A DNA stretch of 64,000 bases. It comes from Maribellus sp. CM-23. GTDB taxonomy: Bacteria; Bacteroidota; Bacteroidia; Bacteroidales; Prolixibacteraceae. Positions 36,914 to 45,868 of this stretch are shown here, one piece after another (within the stretch, counting starts at the first letter, position 1; each line of letters starts with the position of its first letter). The notes beneath the pieces are model-generated. The model was not told the DNA's origin. It did no database searches and saw only the letters and a program-made list of their open reading frames with translations. The position numbers and the translations under genes are program-made. Where the stretch lies: NCBI RefSeq assembly GCF_021354595.1, contig NZ_JADWYJ010000007.1, positions 62,001 through 126,000 of the forward strand, read 5' to 3'.

Positions 36914-38212
36914 ATGGATAAATACGACAACTTGTTCTTTAAATTCTCCACTGATTTTCTTTTTCTATTTTTTTTGACGCTCACCGGACTGACTATGATT
37001 TTTCCCTTGTCCGGAAGTACACAAACCGCCCCATTAAAACTCTCCACATTCGACATTGACGTCACCCCGCCAGTTGGTCATGACCTGGCCTACGATCCAA
37101 TGATCCAATCGTGGGACATGGGGTTGCGCGCCAAAGGCGTTGTGTTGTCCGGAGCAGGGCAACCCATTGTATTGGCAGCAATTGACTGGATTGGCATCGA
37201 TGATGCATGTTACGACGAATTTAAACGCGCCCTTGCCTTGGCTGCTGGCACAGTGCCCGAGCGGGTGGCAGTGCACACCATTCATCAGCACGACGCACCA
37301 AGAGGCGATATCCAAGATGATTTTGTTCTTGCAGCAATTCACCGCCTGGAAATGGCTGTGATTCAATCGCTGGAAAACACCCGAACGGTCACACACATCG
37401 GGCTGGGCGAAGCAGAAGTATATAAAGTAGCTTCTAACAGGCGTATCTTGGACGTAAAAACCGATACGGTGCGGGCACCCCGCTTCACTACCTGTCGTGA
37501 TTCCGCTTTACGGGCAGAACCCGAGGGAGTAATCGACCCGATGGTGTCGGCTATAAGTTTCTGGGAAGAAAAAGAGCCGATAGCCATTATGAGCTTTTAT
37601 GCCACACATCCGCAAAGCTATTACCGCACCGGGATACCCAACCCTGATTTTCCCGGCATTGCCCGGTTTCTTCGTCAGCTTGCTGTACCCGATGCGTTAC
37701 ACATTCATTTTACCGGTGCCGGCGGTAATATTGGTGCGGGTAAATACAATGACGGCGCTAAAGAAAACAGGCTCATTCTGGCTGAACGGTTGGCTGATGG
37801 CATAAAACGGGCCTGGGAGTCCACTGAATTGCAGCCGGTTTCAGCAAATGCTATCCACTGGGGAGTAAAGCCCGTTATTTTACCTGCCGATACAACCAAA
37901 AATAATATCTATGTGGAACGATACAAATCAGGAAAGGCAAAGATTGATATCCAGTGTCTTTCGCTGAATAACAATGCATCTGTCCTGTTTATGCCGGGAG
38001 AGCTGTTTGTGGAATACCAGTTGGCAGCCAAAAAAATGCGGCCAGACCTTTTTGTTACAATGGCCGCTTACGGTGATTACACCCCAGGATATATTCCAAC
38101 TGCTACCGCTTTTCCGCAACGGGGGTATGAAGTTGTTGTTTCCAAAGTAACACCCGAATCCGAAGACATATTGATGGAGGCAATGCTCCAACTTTTAAAC
38201 GCCAGGCGCTGA
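36914..38212 (+). CDS. Neutral-ceramidase-like hydrolase, secreted
   Basis: A 432-residue protein with an N-terminal hydrophobic export segment (about residues 10-38). The mature domain resembles the N-terminal domain of neutral/alkaline non-lysosomal ceramidases: DIDVTPPVGHD, VLAAIDWIGID, a His-rich site H121-T-I-H-Q-H-D (HTIHQHDAP) expected to bind a metal, and later FYATHPQSYY, GAGGNIGAGKYND and MPGELFVEYQL. The family includes N-acyl-sphingosine amidases but many bacterial members act on unknown amides or esters. A close paralogue forms the first half of the protein encoded at 41139. The first gene after susD. Confidence 0.72.
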   Translation: MDKYDNLFFKFSTDFLFLFFLTLTGLTMIFPLSGSTQTAPLKLSTFDIDVTPPVGHDLAYDPMIQSWDMGLRAKGVVLSGAGQPIVLAAIDWIGIDDACYDEFKRALALAAGTVPERVAVHTIHQHDAPRGDIQDDFVLAAIHRLEMAVIQSLENTRTVTHIGLGEAEVYKVASNRRILDVKTDTVRAPRFTTCRDSALRAEPEGVIDPMVSAISFWEEKEPIAIMSFYATHPQSYYRTGIPNPDFPGIARFLRQLAVPDALHIHFTGAGGNIGAGKYNDGAKENRLILAERLADGIKRAWESTELQPVSANAIHWGVKPVILPADTTKNNIYVERYKSGKAKIDIQCLSLNNNASVLFMPGELFVEYQLAAKKMRPDLFVTMAAYGDYTPGYIPTATAFPQRGYEVVVSKVTPESEDILMEAMLQLLNARR

Positions 38213-38307
38213 GAAATAAAATCCAAGATTAAAAAAAACAGACAGACCCTATCTGAATTTCAACATGAAATAAACAAATTACTTATCTGCTAACGAATAA
38301 ATAAATT

Positions 38308-39687
38308 ATGAGATCTATATCTTTATTTGCCCTTTCCATTATAATGTTTGGGGCAGGATGTGTTGATTCAAACAAAAAAGAAACGACCAACTCTACAGTT
38401 GCGGGGAAAAAACAATTAACCGCCCAACATTACTACTCAGGATTTCCGCTGGCGCACGACACCTACAACACCATTACTACTGCCAGCGACGGACGGATTT
38501 ACTACTGCCTCTCCTCCCAGTCTATTGATATCGGTGGACAATACTACGTGTACGATCCCAAAACAGATAAGACAGAACACCTGGGCGACATCACGGAAAT
38601 ATGTGGAGAAGCCGACGCCAAAGCCATTCCACAGGGAAAGTCTCACTCCAATTTTTATGAAAGCCAAGGAAAACTCTATGTATCTACCCATGCCGGTTAT
38701 TATGAAATGATTGACGGCATGGAGATGATGGTTCAAAACGCGCCCGAAGGTTATAAGTTATATCCCGGGGGGCATATCGTTTCCTATGATTTAGCCACCG
38801 GAAAGTTTGAAGACCTGGCTATCCTTCCACACGGGGAAGCCATTGTAACCATGACAATGGACACGCTGCGCCAGCATATTTATTCCATTTCATGGCCTTA
38901 CGGATACCTGTTCCATTATGATGTAAAAAAGGATGAATTAAAAAACCTCGGAAAAGTATCTGCCAACGGAGAAGCCGGGAAGCCGGGAGAAGACTACCGT
39001 GTGCTCTGCCGTTCTATGGTCGTTGACCCACGTGACGGAATCGTTTACTTCTCTACCTCCGAAGGGAACATTTTATCTTACCACCCCGATTGGGATTCCA
39101 TCAAAAAAGTAGAGGGCGTAGATTTAAAACTCGACTATTTTGGGAAATACGATCCGACCCGTCCCGGCAGCATGCAGTACAACTGGAGGCGTATTGTCTG
39201 GTACCCCGAAGAAAACGTCGCTTACGGTGTCCATGGAAATTCAGGGTATTTATTCCGGTTTGACCCAAAAAAATCAACCGTCGAAATCGTGCAACGCATA
39301 ACTTCCGAACCCTCACAAAAAAGTGGGATGTTTGACTACTTTAGTTACGGCTACCTGGGCTTTGACCTTGGTCCCGACGGGAAAACAATTTATTACCTGA
39401 CCGGCGGTCCCATATACATCGACGGGAAAAGGGCGAAAGGTGTTGAGGAAATAGCCATGGGCGCGGCACGCGGACTTGAAAACCTTCACCTGATTACCTT
39501 CCACATTCCTACCAGCACATACATCGACCACGGCCCCATATTTTATGAAGACGGCAGCAGACCAATCTATGTAAATTCAATTGCTGTCGGAAAAGACGGA
39601 ACAGTTTATACACTGGCCAGGTTTAAACACGAAGGCAAAGAAATTGAAGATTTTGTGAAAATTCAAAATCCCTTTGGAAACAAATAA
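38308..39687 (+). CDS. Beta-propeller lipoprotein of unknown function
   Basis: A 459-residue protein with lipoprotein signal (SIIMFGAGC, Cys18). The rest consists of repeated blades with Asp/Gly turns such as TTASDGRIYYCLS, YVYDPKTDKTEHLGD, VSYDLATGKFEDLA, LFHYDVKKDELKNLG and FRFDPKKSTVEIVQ, suggesting a six- or seven-bladed propeller. No catalytic motif is evident. Propellers of this kind act as lyases, quinoprotein-like enzymes or binding scaffolds. It sits between the ceramidase-like and DegT-like genes on the same strand, so it probably belongs to the same uptake operon. Confidence 0.6.
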   Translation: MRSISLFALSIIMFGAGCVDSNKKETTNSTVAGKKQLTAQHYYSGFPLAHDTYNTITTASDGRIYYCLSSQSIDIGGQYYVYDPKTDKTEHLGDITEICGEADAKAIPQGKSHSNFYESQGKLYVSTHAGYYEMIDGMEMMVQNAPEGYKLYPGGHIVSYDLATGKFEDLAILPHGEAIVTMTMDTLRQHIYSISWPYGYLFHYDVKKDELKNLGKVSANGEAGKPGEDYRVLCRSMVVDPRDGIVYFSTSEGNILSYHPDWDSIKKVEGVDLKLDYFGKYDPTRPGSMQYNWRRIVWYPEENVAYGVHGNSGYLFRFDPKKSTVEIVQRITSEPSQKSGMFDYFSYGYLGFDLGPDGKTIYYLTGGPIYIDGKRAKGVEEIAMGAARGLENLHLITFHIPTSTYIDHGPIFYEDGSRPIYVNSIAVGKDGTVYTLARFKHEGKEIEDFVKIQNPFGNK

Positions 39688-39772
39688 CCGAACAGCCGCC
39701 ATCGTAAAAGAATGTTTGTTTGACATTCACATTAACAATGACTAAAGAAATAACTATCTTAAAAATAAACAA

Positions 39773-41128
39773 ATGAAAGCAAAGAATTTCACAAGAAGAA
39801 AATTTGTAGGGACTGTCTCTGCAAGTACCCTTGGAGCAGTAGCAATAGGTAGCTTCCCAGCATTCGGAGCAACAAAGACAAGTAATAAACTGGCCATCCT
39901 TGGAGGCAACCCGGTGCGCCAAAATAAAAGCTGGCCCGATTGGCCCTATGTGGATAAAAATGTAATGGATTCCATTGAAAAAACAACACAAAGCGGTATT
40001 TGGTGCCGCATCCAGGCAAAAGACGGAACGGTACCCACTTTTGAAAAAGAGTATGCCCGGATGATGGGAGTCACCCGCTGTGTAGCAGTAGGCTCAGGGA
40101 CCCAGGCACTCCACACTGCAGTGGAAGCCCTCGGACTGGGGCCCGGCGACGAGGTAATCACCTCTCCTTATACCGACCCCGGTACCATTGCCGCCATCCT
40201 ATCGGCCCGGGCTCTGCCCGTACTTGCAGACATCGACCGCTATTCATTCCAGGTAGACCCCGACGATGTGGAACGCAAGATTACTAAAAATACCAAAGCC
40301 ATCATGCCAGTACACATGATGGGACAACCAGCCGATTTGGACCGCTTCCTGCAAATAGCCCGCAAGTACAACCTCTTTCTCATTGAAGATGCATGCCAGG
40401 CACACTTTGCAAAGTTCCGTGGCAAAATGCTCGGTTCTGTTGGCGACATCGGATGCTTCAGCCATCAGTCCTCCAAAGTAATCTCTTGTGGTGAAGGAGG
40501 TAGTATCATAAGCAATAATGCAGAGTTAATGGAGCAATGCTACACAGTACAAAACCACGGAACCTCCAAATTTGGCCGCACCGAAACGATCGGGCCAAAA
40601 TACCGGATGAACGAATTTGAAGGGGCTATTTTATTGGGGCAGCTTCCCACTGCCATGGAACGTCATGCCCTACGTAACAAAAATGCGAAATACCTCACTT
40701 CCAAAATCAAAGACATTCCGGGAATCACACCACAAAAGCTCTATGACGGCACCGAAGAAGGCTCTTTCTACCTGTATACCATGAACTACAATAAGGAAGA
40801 ATACAACGGTATTCCTCGAGAAAAGTACCTGAAAGCATTGGCTGCCGAAGGTGTCGGATTAAGTCCTTATATAAAAAACGGACTGCACAGAGAGCCGTGG
40901 GTTGACAATATCATGGGCAGGAAAGAGTACCAGCAAATGTATGGTAAAAGCAGGCTTGAGGAATTTAAACAAGACATGGATTGTCCTGTGTGCGATCTGG
41001 TTTGCGACGAAGAGATGATTATGTTATGGGCCTCGGGGCCATTGCTTGGAACAACGGCTGACATGGACGATGTGATCAACGCCCTGGCTAAAGTATATGA
41101 AAACCGCGACCAGCTTAAATCCATTTAA
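39773..41128 (+). CDS. Tat-exported DegT/DnrJ/EryC1/StrS-family PLP enzyme
   Basis: A 451-residue protein. The N-terminus is a twin-arginine signal (R8-R9 in FTRRKFVGTVSAS, followed by a hydrophobic Ala/Gly-rich stretch). The mature part is a full DegT-type aminotransferase: SGTQALHTAVEALGLGPGDEV, DIDRYSFQVDP, EDACQAHFA for cofactor binding, the Schiff-base lysine K235 in QSSKVISCGEGG, and GPKYRMNEFEGA. Cytoplasmic relatives transaminate or dehydrate nucleotide-linked keto-sugars and cyclitols. Export as a folded holoenzyme is unusual and implies a periplasmic substrate. It ends ten bases before the hydrolase fusion gene. Confidence 0.85.
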   Translation: MKAKNFTRRKFVGTVSASTLGAVAIGSFPAFGATKTSNKLAILGGNPVRQNKSWPDWPYVDKNVMDSIEKTTQSGIWCRIQAKDGTVPTFEKEYARMMGVTRCVAVGSGTQALHTAVEALGLGPGDEVITSPYTDPGTIAAILSARALPVLADIDRYSFQVDPDDVERKITKNTKAIMPVHMMGQPADLDRFLQIARKYNLFLIEDACQAHFAKFRGKMLGSVGDIGCFSHQSSKVISCGEGGSIISNNAELMEQCYTVQNHGTSKFGRTETIGPKYRMNEFEGAILLGQLPTAMERHALRNKNAKYLTSKIKDIPGITPQKLYDGTEEGSFYLYTMNYNKEEYNGIPREKYLKALAAEGVGLSPYIKNGLHREPWVDNIMGRKEYQQMYGKSRLEEFKQDMDCPVCDLVCDEEMIMLWASGPLLGTTADMDDVINALAKVYENRDQLKSI

Positions 41129-41138
41129 CTTTTTTACG

Positions 41139-43529
41139 ATGAAAAATGTCCTTCGCATTATCTTTCTGTACTTCGCAGGACTGTCTTTTTCTTTTCTTTC
41201 GGATATTACAACAGTGGCTGCCCAAAACGGGCAGCCATCAATATTGTTGTCAACTTTTGATGTAGACGCCACTCCTCCCCTGGGGAGCCAGCTCACTTAC
41301 GATACCATGATAAATTCGAGCGATCTAAGTCTTCGCGCACGGGGAATAATACTTCAGGGGGCAGGCAAGCCCATTGTATTGTGTGCGATTGACTGGATAG
41401 GTATTGCAAATGAGTCGCAGGATGTTTTTAAACAAACATTAGCCGAAGCTGCCGGCACCACACCCGACAGGGTTGCAGTGCACACCATCCATCAGCACGA
41501 TACCCCGATTTGCGATTTTTCGGCGGAAAAATTACTAAAGGAAAATAATATTCCGGCAGGCTGTTTCGACGGAACTTTTGCAAGGCAGTTGATAGAAAAC
41601 ATTCAGAAATCGATACTTCAGGGAATTGAGAACGCCCAGCCGGTAACAGAAATAGGCACAGGCAAAGCAAATGTGTATAAAGTAGCATCAAACCGGAGGG
41701 TCAATAAGAAAGACGGAAAAATAGTTTCGATGCGGGGGTCTTCCTGTAAAGATTCCCTTCTGCGTGCTATGCCCGAAGGTGTAATTGATCCGGAAATATC
41801 ATTAATCAGTTTCTGGAATAAAGGCAAACCTCTGGCAATACTCAGCTTTTATGCCACCCATCCACAGAGTTATTACCTAACCAAAATTGCAAATCCTGAT
41901 TTTCCCGGGATCTCACGTTTTTTCCGCCAATTAGCTGTACCAGATGCGTTACACATTCATTTTAATGGGGCAGGGGGAAATATTGCTGCGGGAAAATACA
42001 ATGATGGGAGCCATGAAACCAGGTTACTTCTGGCTCAAAGAATGGCTGACGGCATGGAACGTGCCTGGAAAAATACTGAAAAATATACCATTGATGCAGC
42101 CCATGTAAAATGGGAAACAGAACCTCTGTTCCTCCCCTTGAACCCCAAAGTGGAAGAGATAGAAAACAAGATGCACGAAATGAGCCCGCGCGTTCTGGCC
42201 AACAACATGGGCCGGTTAGGCTGGTACAAAAGAAGGATGGGAGGCAAATGTATTGAAACGGCCTGTTTGGCAATAAATAATGCCAGAATGTTATTTATGC
42301 CGGGAGAACTGTTCGTGGAATACCAGTTGGCCGCAAAAGATATGGCGCCGAATAACTTTGTGGCAATGGCTGCTTACGGAGATTACGGACCATTTTATAT
42401 TGGAACCCGGCAAGCCTATGCTGAAGGAGGCTATGAAATAGAATCAAGTCCTGTCACAGAAGATTCAGAGGAAATTATTATGGATAATATGAGGAATCTT
42501 CTGGCAAATACTCAAAACAATAATTGCAACACACTGCTAACTTATCGCGAGCAAAATGGGAATTGTAAAAAAATAACAACCGAAAAAGAGTGGCAGAAAA
42601 ACAGAAAAAGAATATTGGAAAATTTCCAGGAAGCAGCAGGGAAGCTTCCGGCAAATAAAATTCATGATATTGACCTTCAATATACGGATTCTTTACGGCA
42701 GAATAATTACATACGCTATTCCATAAATTTCCTGGCAGCACCTTCAGAAAGAGTTTACGCGTATTTATATAAACCACGAATCACCAAGGGAGAATCGCCT
42801 GCTATATTGGCTTTGCACAGCACTGGTGCAGGAGGAAAGCGCATTATCGACGACGACACACCGAAGAAAGACAGGGGCTACGCAAAGGAACTGGCAGAAA
42901 AAGGGTATGTTGTTATTGCCCCTGACTATCCGGGATTTGGGGAACTTCTCGATTATAATTTTGAAAATGACCGCTACACGTCAGGGACAATGAAAGGTAT
43001 TAACAACCATATTTCCTGCGTTGACTTACTGCAAACCCTTGATTACGTGAACAAAGATAAAATTGGAGTCATTGGGCATTCCCTGGGAGGCCATAATGCG
43101 ATTTTTGTTGCAGCATTTGATCCGCGTATAAAAGTAACAGTAACAAGCTGCGGATGGACATTGATGGGCTACTATAATGCAGGAGAAAAGGTAGCAAAGT
43201 TGTATGGCGGGCGTTTGGGTCCCTGGGCACAGGATAAATACATGCCGTTTATTAAGACAAAATATAATCTGGACTCACAACAGATTCCTTTTGATTTTGA
43301 TGAAATAATTGCGGCTATTGCCCCGCGTGCGTTTCTATCTGTTTCCCCGGTCAATGATCTCAATTTTTCGGTAGAAGGCGTCAGGCAGGGAGAAGCAAAC
43401 ATTCAAAAAGTATATGAGTTTTTGAATGCATCGGACAAAATGAAGGTGCTTTACCCAGGATGCGAACACGATTTTCCTAAAGATATGCGACAGGAGTCCT
43501 ATAACTTTATCGATAAAATTCTTAAGTAA
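41139..43529 (+). CDS. Ceramidase-like domain fused to alpha/beta hydrolase, secreted
   Basis: About 796 residues from ATG 41139; an in-frame ATG at 41097 overlaps the DegT gene and adds no signal. Signal peptide to about residue 28 (TTVAAQ). Residues about 34-450 are paralogous to the protein encoded at 36914: DVDATPPLGSQL, H115-T-I-H-Q-H-D, FYATHPQSYY, MPGELFVEYQLAAKD. Residues about 465-795 form an alpha/beta hydrolase of the dienelactone hydrolase/acetyl-esterase kind with nucleophile S648 in GHSLGGH, a likely acid Asp in SPVNDLNF and a His in GCEHDFP. Two hydrolytic domains in one chain suggest removal of two acyl groups from one substrate; this is inference. Confidence 0.75.
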   Translation: MKNVLRIIFLYFAGLSFSFLSDITTVAAQNGQPSILLSTFDVDATPPLGSQLTYDTMINSSDLSLRARGIILQGAGKPIVLCAIDWIGIANESQDVFKQTLAEAAGTTPDRVAVHTIHQHDTPICDFSAEKLLKENNIPAGCFDGTFARQLIENIQKSILQGIENAQPVTEIGTGKANVYKVASNRRVNKKDGKIVSMRGSSCKDSLLRAMPEGVIDPEISLISFWNKGKPLAILSFYATHPQSYYLTKIANPDFPGISRFFRQLAVPDALHIHFNGAGGNIAAGKYNDGSHETRLLLAQRMADGMERAWKNTEKYTIDAAHVKWETEPLFLPLNPKVEEIENKMHEMSPRVLANNMGRLGWYKRRMGGKCIETACLAINNARMLFMPGELFVEYQLAAKDMAPNNFVAMAAYGDYGPFYIGTRQAYAEGGYEIESSPVTEDSEEIIMDNMRNLLANTQNNNCNTLLTYREQNGNCKKITTEKEWQKNRKRILENFQEAAGKLPANKIHDIDLQYTDSLRQNNYIRYSINFLAAPSERVYAYLYKPRITKGESPAILALHSTGAGGKRIIDDDTPKKDRGYAKELAEKGYVVIAPDYPGFGELLDYNFENDRYTSGTMKGINNHISCVDLLQTLDYVNKDKIGVIGHSLGGHNAIFVAAFDPRIKVTVTSCGWTLMGYYNAGEKVAKLYGGRLGPWAQDKYMPFIKTKYNLDSQQIPFDFDEIIAAIAPRAFLSVSPVNDLNFSVEGVRQGEANIQKVYEFLNASDKMKVLYPGCEHDFPKDMRQESYNFIDKILK

Positions 43530-43545
43530 CAGAATTGTCGCAGAT

Positions 43546-44547
43546 ATGAAAAACTACATTATACTTTCTGTTTCCTTACTATTTATCCAGAAGATAATGT
43601 TTGCACAAGTTCCTTCGGCTCAATGGGTGCTGGAGCAAAAAAACGCCGCGTGGGCGCCGAGAGATTCTCAGGGCGAGGTTGTATACAACGGTTACATGTG
43701 GATATTTGGTGGATGGCACGATTCATACTCTTCTCCTCCCAAGGATGTATGGAAATCAAAAGATGGAAAAAACTGGGAACTGGTTTTAGAACAGGCCCCC
43801 TGGGAACACAGTGATTTGCCCATGTCTTTGGTTTTTAAGAACAAAATGTGGATGATGGGAGGTTGGTATAATGGCCGGTTGGAAGAGAGATCTGCCAGCA
43901 ATAGGGTTTGGTCTTCAGAAAATGGAAAAGACTGGAGTCTGATCACTGAAAAGGCCGGGTGGTCTGCCAGATGTGCAGCTGCAACAGTATCTTTCAAAGA
44001 AAAAATGTGGATACTGGGAGGCACCTCTGCCTACTATTACGGAGGAAAAGACAGCCTGCTAAACGATGTCTGGTATTCTGAAGACGGAAAAAACTGGACA
44101 TTAGTAACAGCCAATGCAGCCTGGTCTCCCAGGGCCTTCCACCAGGCAGTTGTTTTTAACGATCGAATTTATGTGATGGGCGGAGGAAATTACGACCCGG
44201 AATATTTTGCGTTCAATGATGTTTGGAGCAGTTCGGATGGTATCCACTGGAGAGAAGAAGTGAGTAATGCAAGCTGGCATGAACGAATTTGGTTCTGCTC
44301 CGCAGTTTTCAAGGATTATATCTGGGTGATCGGCGGATGGTCTGGCAATCCTTATAAAAACTGGGGAGACATCTGGTACTCCCAAAATGGCAAAGAATGG
44401 AGAGAGTTAAAAACCGATGACCCCACTTGGAAAGAGAGACATGAGCATTCTGCCTTCGTGTTTCAGGACAAATTATGGATTGCAGGAGGCATGACCCCTC
44501 CCCTTGTCAATGATGTTTGGTCATTGGTACTTTCTCAAAACTGGTAA
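43546..44547 (+). CDS. Secreted Kelch-type beta-propeller protein
   Basis: A 333-residue protein with signal peptide (residues 1-20, IMFAQ). Six similar blades follow, each with a WxxGG strand and a VWxSxDGxxW turn (MWIFGGWHD, VWKSKDGKNW, MWILGGTSA, VWYSEDGKNW, IYVMGGGNY, VWSSSDGIHW, IWVIGGWSG). This is a Kelch propeller of the kind seen in galactose oxidase-like and N-acetylneuraminate epimerase proteins, but no active-site set can be assigned. It starts 17 bases after the hydrolase fusion and closes the first cassette. Confidence 0.8.
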   Translation: MKNYIILSVSLLFIQKIMFAQVPSAQWVLEQKNAAWAPRDSQGEVVYNGYMWIFGGWHDSYSSPPKDVWKSKDGKNWELVLEQAPWEHSDLPMSLVFKNKMWMMGGWYNGRLEERSASNRVWSSENGKDWSLITEKAGWSARCAAATVSFKEKMWILGGTSAYYYGGKDSLLNDVWYSEDGKNWTLVTANAAWSPRAFHQAVVFNDRIYVMGGGNYDPEYFAFNDVWSSSDGIHWREEVSNASWHERIWFCSAVFKDYIWVIGGWSGNPYKNWGDIWYSQNGKEWRELKTDDPTWKERHEHSAFVFQDKLWIAGGMTPPLVNDVWSLVLSQNW

Positions 44548-45005
44548 TAATCAAGAAGATTCCTTGGGAATCTAATGAAAATCCCAATATCTCGTCAAAC
44601 AATTCTGAATGTTTTTAACTTTCTGTCTTTCCAATGTAAGATAGCTCTCCCAAAAAATGTCGATTATCACGAAGAGTAAAATCAATATCTGACGACAGAT
44701 GGCTTCCTATTTTTATCCTGACTCTTGGGATTTTGCTTGGGAATTCTTTACAAATGCAACATTGCTTTTTGCGCGACTGGTGCCATTTATCATCTGAAAA
44801 ACACTTGAAAGTATTAACATATGAGAAATAGTTTCCCATAAGGTAAGCACCAAATAAAGACGTACTGCAAACTCCCGTACTAATGAACAGGAAGTAGATG
44901 CAGCCTATCTGTTTACTCTGTGTTTTGCAACATCCGAATGGGATTTGAATACGATTTTACTATTTTCGTATCTAACGTGATTTTTATAAACGAGAAATCA
45001 CTTCC
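44548..45005. other. Gap between the two SusCD cassettes
   Basis: 458 bases. AGATTCC-TTG-GGAATCT at 44557-44573 is a perfect seven-base hairpin ten bases after the Kelch gene stop and may end or process that transcript, although no T-tract follows. At the right end TATTTTCG (44961-44968) is one base off the -7 box, about 48 bases before the sigma gene. A 74-codon minus-strand frame at 44615-44839 has no family likeness. Confidence 0.4.
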
Positions 45006-45008
45006 GTG

Positions 45009-45629
45009 ATGGTTGATTCTAATAATGACTCAGAAATAGCGCTTATTAAAGGATTGAATGAAGGAAAACATTCAAGTTTTAAAGGACTATATGTTAAATA
45101 TAGCCCCCAGCTGTATTGCTTTTCATACCACCTTTTAAAATCGAAAGATGCGGCAGAAGATATTGTTCAGGAAACCTTTATTAAAATTTGGGATAGAAGA
45201 TCTGCTATAAAAACTACAGGCTCATTCAAATCTTTGCTTAAAACCATTGCTTTTAATTTGATTCGTCGTTCCTATAATAATTTGTCGAGAGAAAAAGATT
45301 TAAAAGACGAATTACTGGTTCAGTTAGTCTGGGATTCAGAAAAATTTTCGCTTAACGACTCTTATGAAGACCTGCTTAAAAAGCTGGAAGAATTGATTGA
45401 GAAAATGCCCGAGGAAAGGAAACTGGTATTTCGCAGGAAAAAGCTCGAAGGAGAAAAAGCCAAAGACATTGCCCGGGAATTAAATATTTCAGTTAAAATG
45501 GTAGAATATCATATCACTAAGGCGATGAAATATTTAAGGGAGGAATTTAAATCATTGGGAATATCCAGCATAGTACTGCATTTCATATTATCAAACATGG
45601 ACAAAAGACGCGGCCTCCTGGACCACTAA
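45009..45629 (+). CDS. ECF RNA polymerase sigma factor of the second SusCD cassette
   Basis: 206 residues from ATG 45009; the adjacent GTG at 45006 is an alternative. Region 2: FKGLYVKYSPQLYCFSYHLL and AAEDIVQETFIKIWDRR; region 4: AKDIARELNISVKMVEYHITKAMKYL. Same class as the first sigma factor but clearly divergent. It would drive the second FecR/SusC/SusD cassette on ligand binding. About 240 bases with a palindrome and an A/G-rich motif separate it from fecR. Confidence 0.94.
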   Translation: MVDSNNDSEIALIKGLNEGKHSSFKGLYVKYSPQLYCFSYHLLKSKDAAEDIVQETFIKIWDRRSAIKTTGSFKSLLKTIAFNLIRRSYNNLSREKDLKDELLVQLVWDSEKFSLNDSYEDLLKKLEELIEKMPEERKLVFRRKKLEGEKAKDIARELNISVKMVEYHITKAMKYLREEFKSLGISSIVLHFILSNMDKRRGLLDH

Positions 45630-45775
45630 ATATCAACCACTTAGACAATCCTCATTCTAGTATTACAAAAAAAATCAAAAAAAACCTTAGGGATTTTCTG
45701 CATTTTTTGATGTAGTAATTAGAAGCACGAATTGAATCTGTATTTCATGTGTTCAAAATTGTTTGCTTTTAAAAG

Positions 45776-45791
45776 TTCGTCAGCTGACGAA
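45776..45791 (+). repeat. Perfect 16-bp palindrome, copy of TYCGTCAGCTGACGRA
   Basis: TTCGTCAGCTGACGAA is identical in its 12-base core to the copy at 9186-9201 and differs at one outer base pair in a compensated way (T-A instead of C-G). Like the other copies it is followed by ATGR. It lies between the ECF sigma and fecR genes of the second cassette. Confidence 0.6.
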
Positions 45792-45868
45792 TGGAATTTG
45801 TATAGATTAGTTTAGTTAGAAAGAAAAGAGGGGGATATAAGTATTCTTCTTCTTTTAATCCAGATAAA

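Noticed and set aside
44615..44839. 74-codon minus-strand frame between the two cassettes
   Set aside because: No family likeness, no promoter or leader signal, and unlikely composition for a real protein; treated as chance.
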